A stretch of 64,000 nt of DNA from Vibrio maritimus. Lineage in GTDB: Bacteria; Pseudomonadota; Gammaproteobacteria; Enterobacterales; Vibrionaceae. The position numbers and the translations under genes are program-made. The notes beneath the pieces are model-generated. The model searched no databases, was not told the origin of the DNA, and saw nothing but the letters and a program-made list of their open reading frames with translations. The stretch lies in contig BBMT01000011.1 of assembly GCA_000755425.1 (NCBI GenBank), positions 62,001-126,000 of the forward strand, in the 5' to 3' direction. Shown in pieces: positions 56,469-64,000 of this stretch; positions within the stretch are counted from its first letter, which is position 1; every line of letters starts with the position of its first letter.

Positions 56469-59322
56469 ATGAAATTAACGAAACGCTCCGACAATGTGAG
56501 CAAAAATGAAAACAAGCTAGGCCTTAGCGCCGTGCATTTATGCGTAACTCATCCATCGCTGCTGGTGGTTTGGCTGCGGGTGCCTATACGTTCGCACCAG
56601 GTATGATCAGAAAAGCACAGGCTGAATCGGTTCCTGTGGATGCAAAAACGGAAGTTAAGCGCACCATCTGTTCTCACTGTTCAGTGGGCTGTGGCGTTTA
56701 TGCTGAAGTACAAAATGGTGTGTGGACTGGCCAAGAGCCAGCGTTTGACCACCCATTTAATGCTGGTGGTCACTGTGCGAAAGGCGCAGCCTTGCGTGAG
56801 CATGGTCATGGTGAACGTCGTCTTAAGTACCCAATGAAACTCGAAGGCGGTAAGTGGAAGAAGCTTAGCTGGGAAGATGCGATTGAAGAGATCGGCAACA
56901 AGGTTTTAGAGATCCGCAAAGAATCAGGCCCAGATTCTGTTTACTGGCTGGGTAGTGCGAAGCACAGTAACGAGCAAGCGTATATGTTCCGTAAAATGGC
57001 GTCTCTTTGGGGCACCAACAACGTCGACCACCAAGCTCGTATTTGTCACTCAACGACAGTATCCGGTGTTGCTAACACTTGGGGCTACGGCGCGATGACT
57101 AACTCGTTCAATGACATGCACAACTGTAAGTCGATGCTGTTCATTGGTTCAAACCCAGCAGAAGCACACCCAGTTGCTATGCAGCATATCTTGATCGCAA
57201 AAGAGAAAAACCGCTGTCAGATCGTTGTAGCCGATCCTCGTCGTACTCGCACCGCAGCAAAAGCCAACCACTACTGCTCGCTGCGCCCTGGTACCGATGT
57301 AGCGTTTATCTGGGGTCTGTTGTGGCATATCTTCGCAAACAAATGGGAAGATCAAGAGTTCATTCGCCAGCGTGTTTACGGTATGGATGAGATCCGTACT
57401 GAAGTGGCGAAGTGGAATCCAGAAGAAGTGGAGCGCGTCACTGGCGTTAGCGAAGCAGATGTTTACAAAGCGGCGAAAATCCTTTCTGAAAACCGACCTG
57501 GCAGTATCATTTGGTGTATGGGTGGTACTCAGCACACCACTGGTAACAACAATACACGTGCTTACTGCGTACTCGAGCTTGCTCTGGGCAACATAGGTAA
57601 GTCTGGCGGTGGTGCAACATCTTCCGTGGTCACGACAACGTTCAAGGTGCAACAGACCTAGGCGTTTTATCACATACTCTACCTGGTTACTATGGTCTTG
57701 CGGAAGGGTCATGGAAACACTGGGCAAAGGTGTGGGATCTTGATTACGAGTGGGTGAAAGCTCGTTTTGATCAAAATGAATATCGCGGCAAAAAACCAAT
57801 GAACAATATGGGCATTCCAGTGTCTCGTTGGATTGATGGTGTTCTTGAGAACAAAGACAACATCGAGCAGAACGATAACATTCGTGCCATGTTTTACTGG
57901 GGTCACGCAGTTAACTCGCAAACGCGTGGCGTAGAGATGCAAAAAGCCATGCAGAAGCTGGATATGATGGTGATCGTTGACCCATATCCAACACATGCCG
58001 CGGTAATGAACAATCGTACTGATGGCGTCTATTTGCTTCCGGCAACAACGCAATTCGAAACTTACGGCTCTGTTACGGCATCGAACCGTTCGCTTCAATG
58101 GCGTGACAAGGTAGTTGAGCCTTTGTTCGACTCTAAGCCTGACCACGAAATCATGTACCTTCTAACTAAGAAGTTAGGTTTCGAGAAAGAGCTGTTCAAA
58201 AATGTGGCGGTTGAAAACAATCAACCAAATATCGAAGACATTACACGTGAGTTTAACAAAGGCATGTGGACGATTGGTTACACAGGCCAAAGTCCAGAGC
58301 GTATTAAAGCGCACCAACAAAACTGGCATACGTTCCACAAGACTTCACTAGTAGCGGAAGGTGGCCCAATCAATGGTGAAACCTACGGTCTACCTTGGCC
58401 ATGCTGGGGCACACCAGAAATGAAGCACCCTGGTACTCACATTCTTTACGATACATCGAAAGCGGTCGCTGACGGTGGTGGTAACTTCCGTGCTCGTTTC
58501 GGTGTTGAGTTCGAAGGCAATAGTCTACTTGCTGAAGATAGCTACTCTTTGGGTTGTGAACTTGAAGATGGCTATCCAGAGTTTACCGATAAACTCATCA
58601 AGCAACTAGGTTGGTGGGATGACTTAACTGCAGAAGAAAAAGCGGCTGCAGAAGGTAAAAACTGGAAGACGGACTTATCTGGCGGTATTCAGCGCGTAGC
58701 TATTAAGCATGGCTGTATGCCTTTTGGTAATGCCAAAGCACGTGCCATTGTTTGGACATTCCCAGACCGAGTTCCTCTACACCGTGAGCCACTTTACACG
58801 CCAAGACGTGATCTAGTAGCAGATTACCCAACCTGGGATGACAAAGAGTCGATCTACCGTCTTCCTACAATGTACAAATCCATTCAAGACAAAGACGTTT
58901 CAGGCGAATATCCAATCGTTCTAACGTCCGGTCGATTGGTTGAGTACGAAGGTGGTGGTGAAGAAACGCGTTCTAACCCATGGCTAGCTGAACTTCAACG
59001 TGAAATGTTTGTTGAGGTGAACCCGAAAGATGCGAATGACATTGGCTTCAAAGACGGTGACATGGTTTGGGTTGAAGGTGCAGAGAAAGGGCGTATTAAG
59101 GTGAAAGCAATGGTGACACCTCGCGTGAAACCGGGTCTGGCATTTATCCCTTTCCACTTTGGCGGTAAGTTCCAAGGTGAAGACCTCACCAATAAGTATC
59201 CAGAGGGTACCGTGCCTTACGTCATCGGTGAAGCGGCTAACACGGCGACCACCTATGGTTATGACCCAGTGACTCAAATGCAAGAAACCAAAGTCACTCT
59301 CTGTAACATTAAGAAAGCGTAA
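56469..59322 (+). CDS. fdhA: Formate dehydrogenase catalytic subunit FdhA, cysteine type (two frameshifts)
   Basis: About 950 aa. The TAT motif SRRAFMRNSS is only in frame after adding one C near 56526; the start is the ATG at 56469 with AGGAG before it. A [4Fe-4S] site (CSHCSVGCGVYAE...GGHCAKG) and molybdopterin motifs follow (QARICHSTTVSGVANTWGYGAMT). The Cys in RICHSTT stands where E. coli FdnG has selenocysteine, so it is a Cys-ligated W/Mo enzyme. A second break at AA 57616-57617 needs one A to restore GGGANIFRGHDNVQGATDLG. It oxidises formate to CO2 in the periplasm with FdhB and FdhC. W or Mo cannot be told from sequence alone; TupA and the shared operators suggest tungsten. Confidence 0.92.
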
Positions 59323-59333
59323 GGAGTCACCTA

Positions 59334-59942
59334 ATGGCTAATATGAAATTCCTATGTGACACCAAACGTTGTATTGAATGTAACGGCTGTGTCACGGCAT
59401 GTAAAAACGAAAATGACGATGCGCTTCAATGGGGTATTCAGCGTCGTCGTGTTGTTACTTTGAACGATGGTCTTCCAGGTGAAAACTCGATCTCTGTAGC
59501 TTGTATGCACTGTACCGACGCGCCATGTATGGCGGTATGTCCTGCGGACTGTTTTGAGCGTACAGAAGATGGCATTGTGCTTCACAACAAAGATCTCTGT
59601 ATCGGCTGTGGTTACTGCTTGTTTGCGTGTCCGTTTGGTGCGCCTCAGTTCCCGAAACAAGCGGCATTCGGTGAGCGCGGCAAAATGGACAAATGTACGT
59701 TCTGTGCTGGCGGCCCTGAAACTGAAGACAATTCAGAAGAGGAACGCGCTAAGTACGGCGCAAACCGTATTGCTGAAGGTAAGCTGCCGATGTGTGCAGA
59801 GCTATGTTCAACCAAAGCTCTACTCGCTGGTGATGCAGCGAAAGTATCGGATATCTTCCGTCAACGCGTGGTTGAACGTGGAGCGAAAGATGCAGGTTGG
59901 ACCGATGGCAACGATCTAGCTTACGATGCGACTAAAAGCTAA
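59334..59942 (+). CDS. fdhB: Formate dehydrogenase iron-sulfur subunit FdhB
   Basis: A 202-aa electron-transfer subunit with four [4Fe-4S] Cys clusters: CDTKRCIECNGCVTACK, CMHCTDAPCMAVCPADC, CIGCGYCLFACPFG, and CTFC...CAELC. This matches the beta subunit of periplasmic formate dehydrogenases (FdnH/FdhB-like), without the C-terminal membrane helix of FdnH. It passes electrons from FdhA to the cytochrome b subunit. It is 11 bp after FdhA and overlaps the start of FdhC. Confidence 0.93.
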   Translation: MANMKFLCDTKRCIECNGCVTACKNENDDALQWGIQRRRVVTLNDGLPGENSISVACMHCTDAPCMAVCPADCFERTEDGIVLHNKDLCIGCGYCLFACPFGAPQFPKQAAFGERGKMDKCTFCAGGPETEDNSEEERAKYGANRIAEGKLPMCAELCSTKALLAGDAAKVSDIFRQRVVERGAKDAGWTDGNDLAYDATKS

Positions 59943-59953
59943 TGGAGAGAGCG

Positions 59954-61030
59954 ATGGCTATTTTGTCTAAACAACAAGGTTTGCTTGGCTCTGTCTTCAA
60001 ATTACTGCTGCCAATGTTGGCAGCAGTGGTTCTTGTGATGTCGTTTGGCGTTCATGCTGAAGAAAGTAAAAGCAATAAAGTTGTTCAAGGTGAGATGACA
60101 CAGCTTGCTGGTGCTGACTATTGGCGCATGGTGAAAGAAGGTGTAGAGGGGACAACTACCTCTGCGTCTCCTGAACACGGTGTGTTGATCAGTACGCCTG
60201 GTGAAACGTGGTATATCTTGAAAGAAAAGTGGATGTCTCCTGCGGGTGCAGTCGCCATTTTCGGCAGCATTACGCTTGTGATGCTTGCGTACTTCATCGG
60301 TGGTCCAATGAAGCTATCAGGCGCAAGAACAGGTCGTAAATTGCAAAGATGGAGCCGAATGGACAGAGCGCTTCACTGGAGTATGGCGTTTGTCTTCCTA
60401 ACGCTTGCCTTTAGTGGCCTGATGCTGGTCTACGGTAAGCACTTTATGAAACCTTATGTGCCGACCGACTTATGGGGCTGGACCGTTTATTTGGCGAAGC
60501 AGTACCACAACTATATGGGACCCATGTTCTTAGTGCTACTCGTTGCCTTGCTGTTTAAGTGGTGGAGTAAATCCATTTTCACTAAGGTGGATGTACAGTG
60601 GTTTATGAAACTTGGCGGTATGGCGGGCAAGCACAAAGGCAGTCACCCCTCTGCTGGCTTTTCCAATGCGGGTGAGAAAGTTCTGTTTTGGATGCTGATC
60701 ATTGTTGGCGCTGTTGTTGCCGCCAGTGGTCTTATTCTTGATTTCCCTATTTTTGGTCAAACACGTCGTGATATGGAATGGTCGAACCTAATCCATATGC
60801 TGGCGGCACTGATACTGATATGTGGTTTCATTTTCCATATTTACATCGGTTTGTTCGGGATGGAAGGTGCGTTGGAAGGTATGGTGACGGGTGAAGTTGA
60901 CGAAACGTGGGCGAAAGAGCATCACGATCTTTGGTATGAGGAAGTCAAACATGAACTGGACAACCCCAAGCCTAAAGAAGAGACAACACCATCTGGCGTT
61001 GATGCGAAAACGCGAAGCGATTTGAGCTAA
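59954..61030 (+). CDS. fdhC: Formate dehydrogenase cytochrome b556 subunit FdhC
   Basis: A 358-aa membrane cytochrome b (gamma subunit). N-terminal signal/anchor region, then helices carrying haem ligand His residues (MDRALHWSMAFVFLTLAFSGL, YHNYMGP, and LIHMLAALILICGFIFHIYI). The start at 59954 has GGAG 6 nt upstream; the ATG at 59942 overlaps the fdhB stop and is less likely. It anchors FdhAB to the inner membrane and passes electrons to quinone. The following small membrane gene is 16 bp away. Confidence 0.92.
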   Translation: MAILSKQQGLLGSVFKLLLPMLAAVVLVMSFGVHAEESKSNKVVQGEMTQLAGADYWRMVKEGVEGTTTSASPEHGVLISTPGETWYILKEKWMSPAGAVAIFGSITLVMLAYFIGGPMKLSGARTGRKLQRWSRMDRALHWSMAFVFLTLAFSGLMLVYGKHFMKPYVPTDLWGWTVYLAKQYHNYMGPMFLVLLVALLFKWWSKSIFTKVDVQWFMKLGGMAGKHKGSHPSAGFSNAGEKVLFWMLIIVGAVVAASGLILDFPIFGQTRRDMEWSNLIHMLAALILICGFIFHIYIGLFGMEGALEGMVTGEVDETWAKEHHDLWYEEVKHELDNPKPKEETTPSGVDAKTRSDLS

Positions 61031-61046
61031 AGGAGATTACTAAGAT

Positions 61047-61478
61047 ATGCACCAACAACACAAAGGTATTTGGATAGCTTACATTCTTAGCCTCTTTACG
61101 CCTTTTACGCTATTAATCTCAGGCGTTATCGCTATTGTCTATGCAGGATATCGCTTGGACAAAGGTGAGGATAGTGATGTGGTTAACTCACATTATTATG
61201 GGTTGATTAGGACTTTCTTTCTCAATTTGACCTTCTTTGTCGTGTTAATCGTTACCGTAGCAACCTCTAACGGCTTGCTCAAAGGCGTTACGCATTATTG
61301 GTATCAGGCAACGTGGCTCGATCAAATCGCTAATTTCATTCCTTATGTAGGTATGCTGTTTGCGTCGGTTGCGATCGTTGTTTGGATCATTCGTATGTTT
61401 GCTGGTATGAACAAACTTAAGCAAAACATACCGATGACCTTCGGTGAGAATGCGGAACCAATTAAACATCTCCCATAA
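61047..61478 (+). CDS. Small four-helix membrane protein of the fdh operon
   Basis: A 143-aa protein with four hydrophobic helices (YILSLFTPFTLLISGVIAIVY, TFFLNLTFFVVLIVTVATS, ANFIPYVGMLFASVAIVVWII). It resembles DUF4870-like proteins. An AAGGAG ribosome site and 16-bp spacing show it is the last gene of the fdh operon, which ends at the terminator 61498-61530. Role unknown; it may help the cytochrome b subunit. Confidence 0.78.
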   Translation: MHQQHKGIWIAYILSLFTPFTLLISGVIAIVYAGYRLDKGEDSDVVNSHYYGLIRTFFLNLTFFVVLIVTVATSNGLLKGVTHYWYQATWLDQIANFIPYVGMLFASVAIVVWIIRMFAGMNKLKQNIPMTFGENAEPIKHLP

Positions 61479-61497
61479 TATTGGTGAGTATATCAAG

Positions 61498-61530
61498 AGG
61501 GGTTGTAGCTGAGCTACAGCCCCTTTTTTT
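61498..61530 (+). terminator. Rho-independent terminator of the fdh operon
   Basis: Stem GGGGTTGTAGC / GCTACAGCCCC (one G-U pair) with a TGA loop followed by T7. Confidence 0.9.
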
Positions 61531-61833
61531 ATACATTCTCCACGCTTGTTGATTACATTGTTGCAATATCATAGTGCACTCCAAGTTGGTGCATTATCCC
61601 TGATATGGTGCATTTATTGCGTGCTACGATGTTGATTACTAATGTAAAATAGAAATTATGTCGTTTAATATCAACGCTTTATGTTCTATATCTTTGTTTT
61701 TGTCAACTTGGAACGTTCCTTGCTCTAACTGTCGTTCAGTAAAAATACCTTTCACCAAAATGGTGTGAAGCAATATGGATGTAGCACGTTTTTGGTGCGC
61801 ACCCAAACTAAACGATAAAGGAGTAATCGGCTT
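61531..61833. other. amtB upstream region with NtrC-like sites
   Basis: About 300 bp without a gene. Two sigma-54-like sites (see separate entry for the better one; the other, TGGTGCATTTATTGCG at 61606-61621, is weaker) are present. NtrC-like elements: TGCAC and GGTGCA half-sites at about 61574-61592 (9-bp spacing, not 7), TTCACCAAAATGGTGTG at 61751-61767 (14/17 to the NtrC consensus TGCACCAAAATGGTGCA) and AGCACGTTTTTGGTGCG at 61783-61799. The last two lie downstream of the best promoter, in the leader. Confidence 0.6.
61709..61724 (+). promoter_or_regulatory. Sigma-54 promoter of amtB
   Basis: TGGAACGTTCCTTGCT matches TGGCACGNNNNTTGCT at all but one defined base, with exact GG-N10-GC spacing. 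The transcript would start near 61736, about 98 nt before the amtB start. Confidence 0.82.
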
Positions 61834-63054
61834 ATGACCCCCTCTGTAGAGCACGTACATGGTGCAGTACAAACACTCACTCAGAGTTCAGATACGCTTT
61901 TCTTACTATTGGGTGCCATTATGGTGTTCTTAATGCATGCTGGGTTTGCATTTCTTGAAGTGGGGACGGTAAGGCATAAAAACCAAGTGAACGCTCTAGT
62001 GAAAATTCTTGCGGATTTTGGCGTTTCTGCGATTGCCTATTTCTTTATCGGCTATTGGGTTGCCTACGGCGGTACATTTTTCGCGGATGCGGAAACTTTG
62101 TCGCAGGGAAATGGCTATGAGCTCGTGAAATTCTTCTTCTTATTAACGTTTGCGGCGGCGATTCCCGCCATTGTTTCCGGTGGTATTGCAGAACGTGCAA
62201 GGTTCTACCCGGTACTCCTAGCAACTTTTTTCACAGTGGGTCTTGTCTATCCTCTCTTCGAAGGCATGATTTGGAATGGTAACTTTGGTTTCCAGAACCT
62301 TTTAGAGTCAACCTTCGGTGTCGGCTTTCATGATTTCGCTGGTTCAGTGGTGGTTCATGGTGTCGGTGGTTGGATTGCTTTAGTCGCAGTGATTTTCCTT
62401 GGTATGCGAAAAGGACGTATCCGCGCTGGTAAACACACCAACTTTGCTCCTTCCAATATTCCTTTCTTGGCTTTGGGTGCGTGGATCCTCAGTGTTGGTT
62501 GGTTTGGATTTAACGTGATGTCTGCGCAAACGCTCGAAGGCATTAGTGGTCTTGTCGCCATGAACTCACTGATGGCTATGGTAGGTGGTATCTTAGCCTC
62601 ATTGTTTGCGGGCAGAAATGACCCTGGTTTTATCCATAACGGACCGTTGGCAGGTTTAGTGGCGGTTTGTGCCGGTTCTGATTTGATGCATCCAATTGGG
62701 GCTCTCATCACAGGTGCTGTAGCAGGCGCGTTATTCGTTTGGGTGTTTACTTATCTGCAGAATAAAACCCAGATAGATGATGTACTAGGTGTATGGCCAT
62801 TACATGGTTTGTGCGGCGCTTGGGGTGGTATTGCCGCAGGGATTTTTGGTCAGCAAGCACTGGGCGGCCTCGGAGGTGTTAGTTTTGCCTCTCAGTTAGT
62901 CGGAACGGCTACCGGTATCGTTGTAGCGCTAATTGGTGCAGGGTTAGTGTATGGCCTTTTAGACAAACTAACGGGTCTGCGTTTATCAGAGGAAGATGAA
63001 TACAACGGCGCGGATTTAGCGATTCATAAAATTTCTGCCACAAACGAAGATTAA
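61834..63054 (+). CDS. amtB: Ammonium transporter AmtB
   Basis: A 406-aa Amt-family membrane protein with eleven helices. FAFLEVGTVRHKNQVN, FTVGLVYPLFEGMIWNG, GVGFHDFAGSVVVHGVGGW (family DFAGSxVVH motif) and WPLHGLCGAWGGIAAGIFG are diagnostic. No glnK partner gene follows. The start ATG at 61834 has AAGGAG 10 nt before it. Expression is probably nitrogen-controlled through the sigma-54 promoter and NtrC-like sites upstream. Confidence 0.93.
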   Translation: MTPSVEHVHGAVQTLTQSSDTLFLLLGAIMVFLMHAGFAFLEVGTVRHKNQVNALVKILADFGVSAIAYFFIGYWVAYGGTFFADAETLSQGNGYELVKFFFLLTFAAAIPAIVSGGIAERARFYPVLLATFFTVGLVYPLFEGMIWNGNFGFQNLLESTFGVGFHDFAGSVVVHGVGGWIALVAVIFLGMRKGRIRAGKHTNFAPSNIPFLALGAWILSVGWFGFNVMSAQTLEGISGLVAMNSLMAMVGGILASLFAGRNDPGFIHNGPLAGLVAVCAGSDLMHPIGALITGAVAGALFVWVFTYLQNKTQIDDVLGVWPLHGLCGAWGGIAAGIFGQQALGGLGGVSFASQLVGTATGIVVALIGAGLVYGLLDKLTGLRLSEEDEYNGADLAIHKISATNED

Positions 63055-63090
63055 GTCTAACTTTTTGTTTGTAAGTGACTGAAATATAGC

Positions 63091-63116
63091 AGGGATTAGA
63101 CCATGGTCTAATCCCT
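63091..63116. other. Perfect 26-bp palindrome between amtB and cobB
   Basis: AGGGATTAGACC followed directly by its inverse, centred on CCATGG. No T run follows on either strand, so it is not a normal terminator. It may be a stem that limits read-through or an operator for cobB. Confidence 0.65.
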
Positions 63117-63186
63117 AATACTATTGATGTTATTCGTTCCATGTTACTCTTATTGGTACAACAATAAGTCAGCACAAGGAAGGTCT

Positions 63187-63921
63187 ATGAAGTTTCCCTA
63201 CAAAAATGTCGTTGTTTTGACCGGTGCGGGTATTTCTGCGGAATCAGGTATTCAAACGTTCCGCGCACAAGACGGACTTTGGGAAAACCACCGAATTGAA
63301 GACGTGGCCACTCCTGAAGGTTTTGTACGTAATCCAGAACTTGTCCAAAATTTTTATAATCAACGTCGTAGCAAACTCCAACAGGAGTCAATTTTACCGA
63401 ACGCCGCTCATATCGCGTTGGGAAGCCTAGAGAAAGAGCTAGACGGCACGGTTACAGTTATTACTCAAAATATCGACAACCTCCACGAACGTGGGGGAAG
63501 CGAAAACATCATTCACATGCATGGTGAACTTCTTAAAGCACGCTGTGAAGAGTCAGGGCAGGTTATCGATACCAAAGACGATATCCTTACTGGCGATTTG
63601 TGCCATTGCTGCCAAATTCCTTCGCAAATGAGACCACACATCGTCTGGTTTGGTGAGATGCCACTTCGAATGGGGGATATCTACGCTGCGATTGAGAAAG
63701 CTGATCTGTTTATTTCCATTGGTACGTCTGGCGTAGTGTATCCAGCAGCGGGTTTTGTTCATGATGCTAAAATGCATGGCGCTCATACTATAGAGATTAA
63801 TCTTGAGCCAAGCGCAGTACAGAGTGAGTTTGAAGAGAAGCGTTATGGAAAGGCGAGTATTGAAGTACCGAAATTGGTCAAAGAGATTTTAGAGTTGCAG
63901 ACTCAAGGTAACACTGCTTAA
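63187..63921 (+). CDS. cobB: NAD-dependent protein deacylase CobB (sirtuin)
   Basis: A 244-aa class III sirtuin. NAD-binding VLTGAGISAESGIQTFR, QNIDNLHERGG with the catalytic His in IHMHGELLKARCE, zinc-finger Cys (RCEES and LCHCCQI), and FGEMPLRM. Residues FYNQRRSKL carry the Tyr and Arg that bind succinyl groups in E. coli CobB, so it should remove succinyl as well as acetyl. The ATG at 63187 with AAGGAAGGTCT is preferred over 63124. A terminator follows. Confidence 0.93.
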   Translation: MKFPYKNVVVLTGAGISAESGIQTFRAQDGLWENHRIEDVATPEGFVRNPELVQNFYNQRRSKLQQESILPNAAHIALGSLEKELDGTVTVITQNIDNLHERGGSENIIHMHGELLKARCEESGQVIDTKDDILTGDLCHCCQIPSQMRPHIVWFGEMPLRMGDIYAAIEKADLFISIGTSGVVYPAAGFVHDAKMHGAHTIEINLEPSAVQSEFEEKRYGKASIEVPKLVKEILELQTQGNTA

Positions 63922-63945
63922 CGTCATTTCTGGTTGTCAAATATA

Positions 63946-63979
63946 ACAAAGCCCTCCAATTAGGAGGGCTTTGTTTTTA
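63946..63979 (+). terminator. Rho-independent terminator of cobB
   Basis: Stem CAAAGCCCTCC / GGAGGGCTTTG with an AATTA loop followed by T5. Confidence 0.9.
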
Positions 63980-64000
63980 GTTCAACACTAGAATTAGTTA

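Noticed and set aside
5463..57661. Reading the broken genes as real pseudogenes under decay
   Set aside because: Breaks are single bases in homopolymers, there is one or a few per gene without other damage, and essential-type genes are hit as often as accessory ones.
57149..58146. Minus-strand ORFs of 145-216 aa across fdhA
   Set aside because: FdhA motifs are continuous on the plus strand apart from one base at 57616; antisense frames have no family match.
61606..61621. TGGTGCATTTATTGCG as the main amtB promoter
   Set aside because: It has GG-N10-GC but fewer consensus matches and would give a 200-nt leader; the site at 61709-61724 is much better. Kept only as a secondary possibility.
1..64000. 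CRISPR arrays, tRNA or rRNA genes, integrases or prophage modules
   Set aside because: I looked for regular spaced repeats, cloverleaf-like segments, and integrase or capsid-type proteins and found none.

Overview
This is a 64-kb stretch of a Gammaproteobacterium, almost certainly a Vibrio or close relative. The support is moderate GC content, MipA/OmpV and other small beta-barrels, GlpM, Rof, YbiT, HrpA, a CHASE-GGDEF protein, a MobB-MoeA fusion and a formate dehydrogenase locus of Vibrio type. I see no tRNA, rRNA, CRISPR array, prophage or transposase gene, so it reads as chromosome backbone. A dominant technical feature is about 27 single-base frameshifts in otherwise intact conserved genes. 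Nearly all are repaired by adding one base to a short homopolymer, so I annotate those genes as whole CDS and give the break points. They look like assembly indels, not real pseudogenes.

Layout. 1-8.9 kb holds two HlyD-type efflux sets (DUF1656 + HlyD, minus strand; HlyD + DUF2955 with a divergent AraC regulator), plus DJ-1/PfpI, GNAT, YoaK/DUF1275, PhzF, DUF2157 and DUF3299 genes. 9-12 kb holds a two-HKD phospholipase D lipoprotein, a beta-barrel and a 42-aa ORF. 12.2-17.6 kb is a minus-strand cluster of a membrane-anchored DUF2760 protein with a VEK repeat linker and two divergent Hsp70 paralogues, a little-known chaperone system. 17.9-33.9 kb holds a CHASE-GGDEF cyclase, a DEDDh exonuclease, TerB, a PhoD-like phosphatase, MipA, HrpA, a beta-barrel, an M32 carboxypeptidase, LysE, a lipoprotein, an alpha/beta hydrolase and an M14 peptidase.

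34.3-42.8 kb is a tungstate/molybdate island: tupA-tupB-tupC-mobA-(mobB-moeA) on the minus strand, divergent from an NtrC-type response regulator and its histidine kinase. 42.8-51.4 kb holds small proteins, YHS, Rof, a three-gene membrane cluster (signal-peptide protein, membrane P-loop protein without the P-loop lysine, MscS), a beta-barrel, the ABC-F protein YbiT, a palindromic MITE-like element and GlpM. 51.6-61.5 kb is a complete formate dehydrogenase locus: fdhD divergent from DUF3305-DUF3306, then a 4Fe-4S protein, TorD-like chaperone, TAT peptide, FdhA (cysteine type), FdhB, FdhC and a small membrane protein. 61.8-63.9 kb holds amtB and the sirtuin cobB.

How they work together. The strongest biological observation is a shared 17-bp palindrome, TGNGACA-N3-TGTCNCA. 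It occurs three times between tupA and the NtrC-type regulator and again three or four times upstream of the fdh operon. Each target operon also has a sigma-54 promoter (GG-N10-GC) just downstream of these sites. I infer that the two-component pair at 39.3-42.8 kb activates both W/Mo uptake with cofactor assembly and the formate dehydrogenase that uses the cofactor, making one regulon in which metal supply and enzyme are co-induced.
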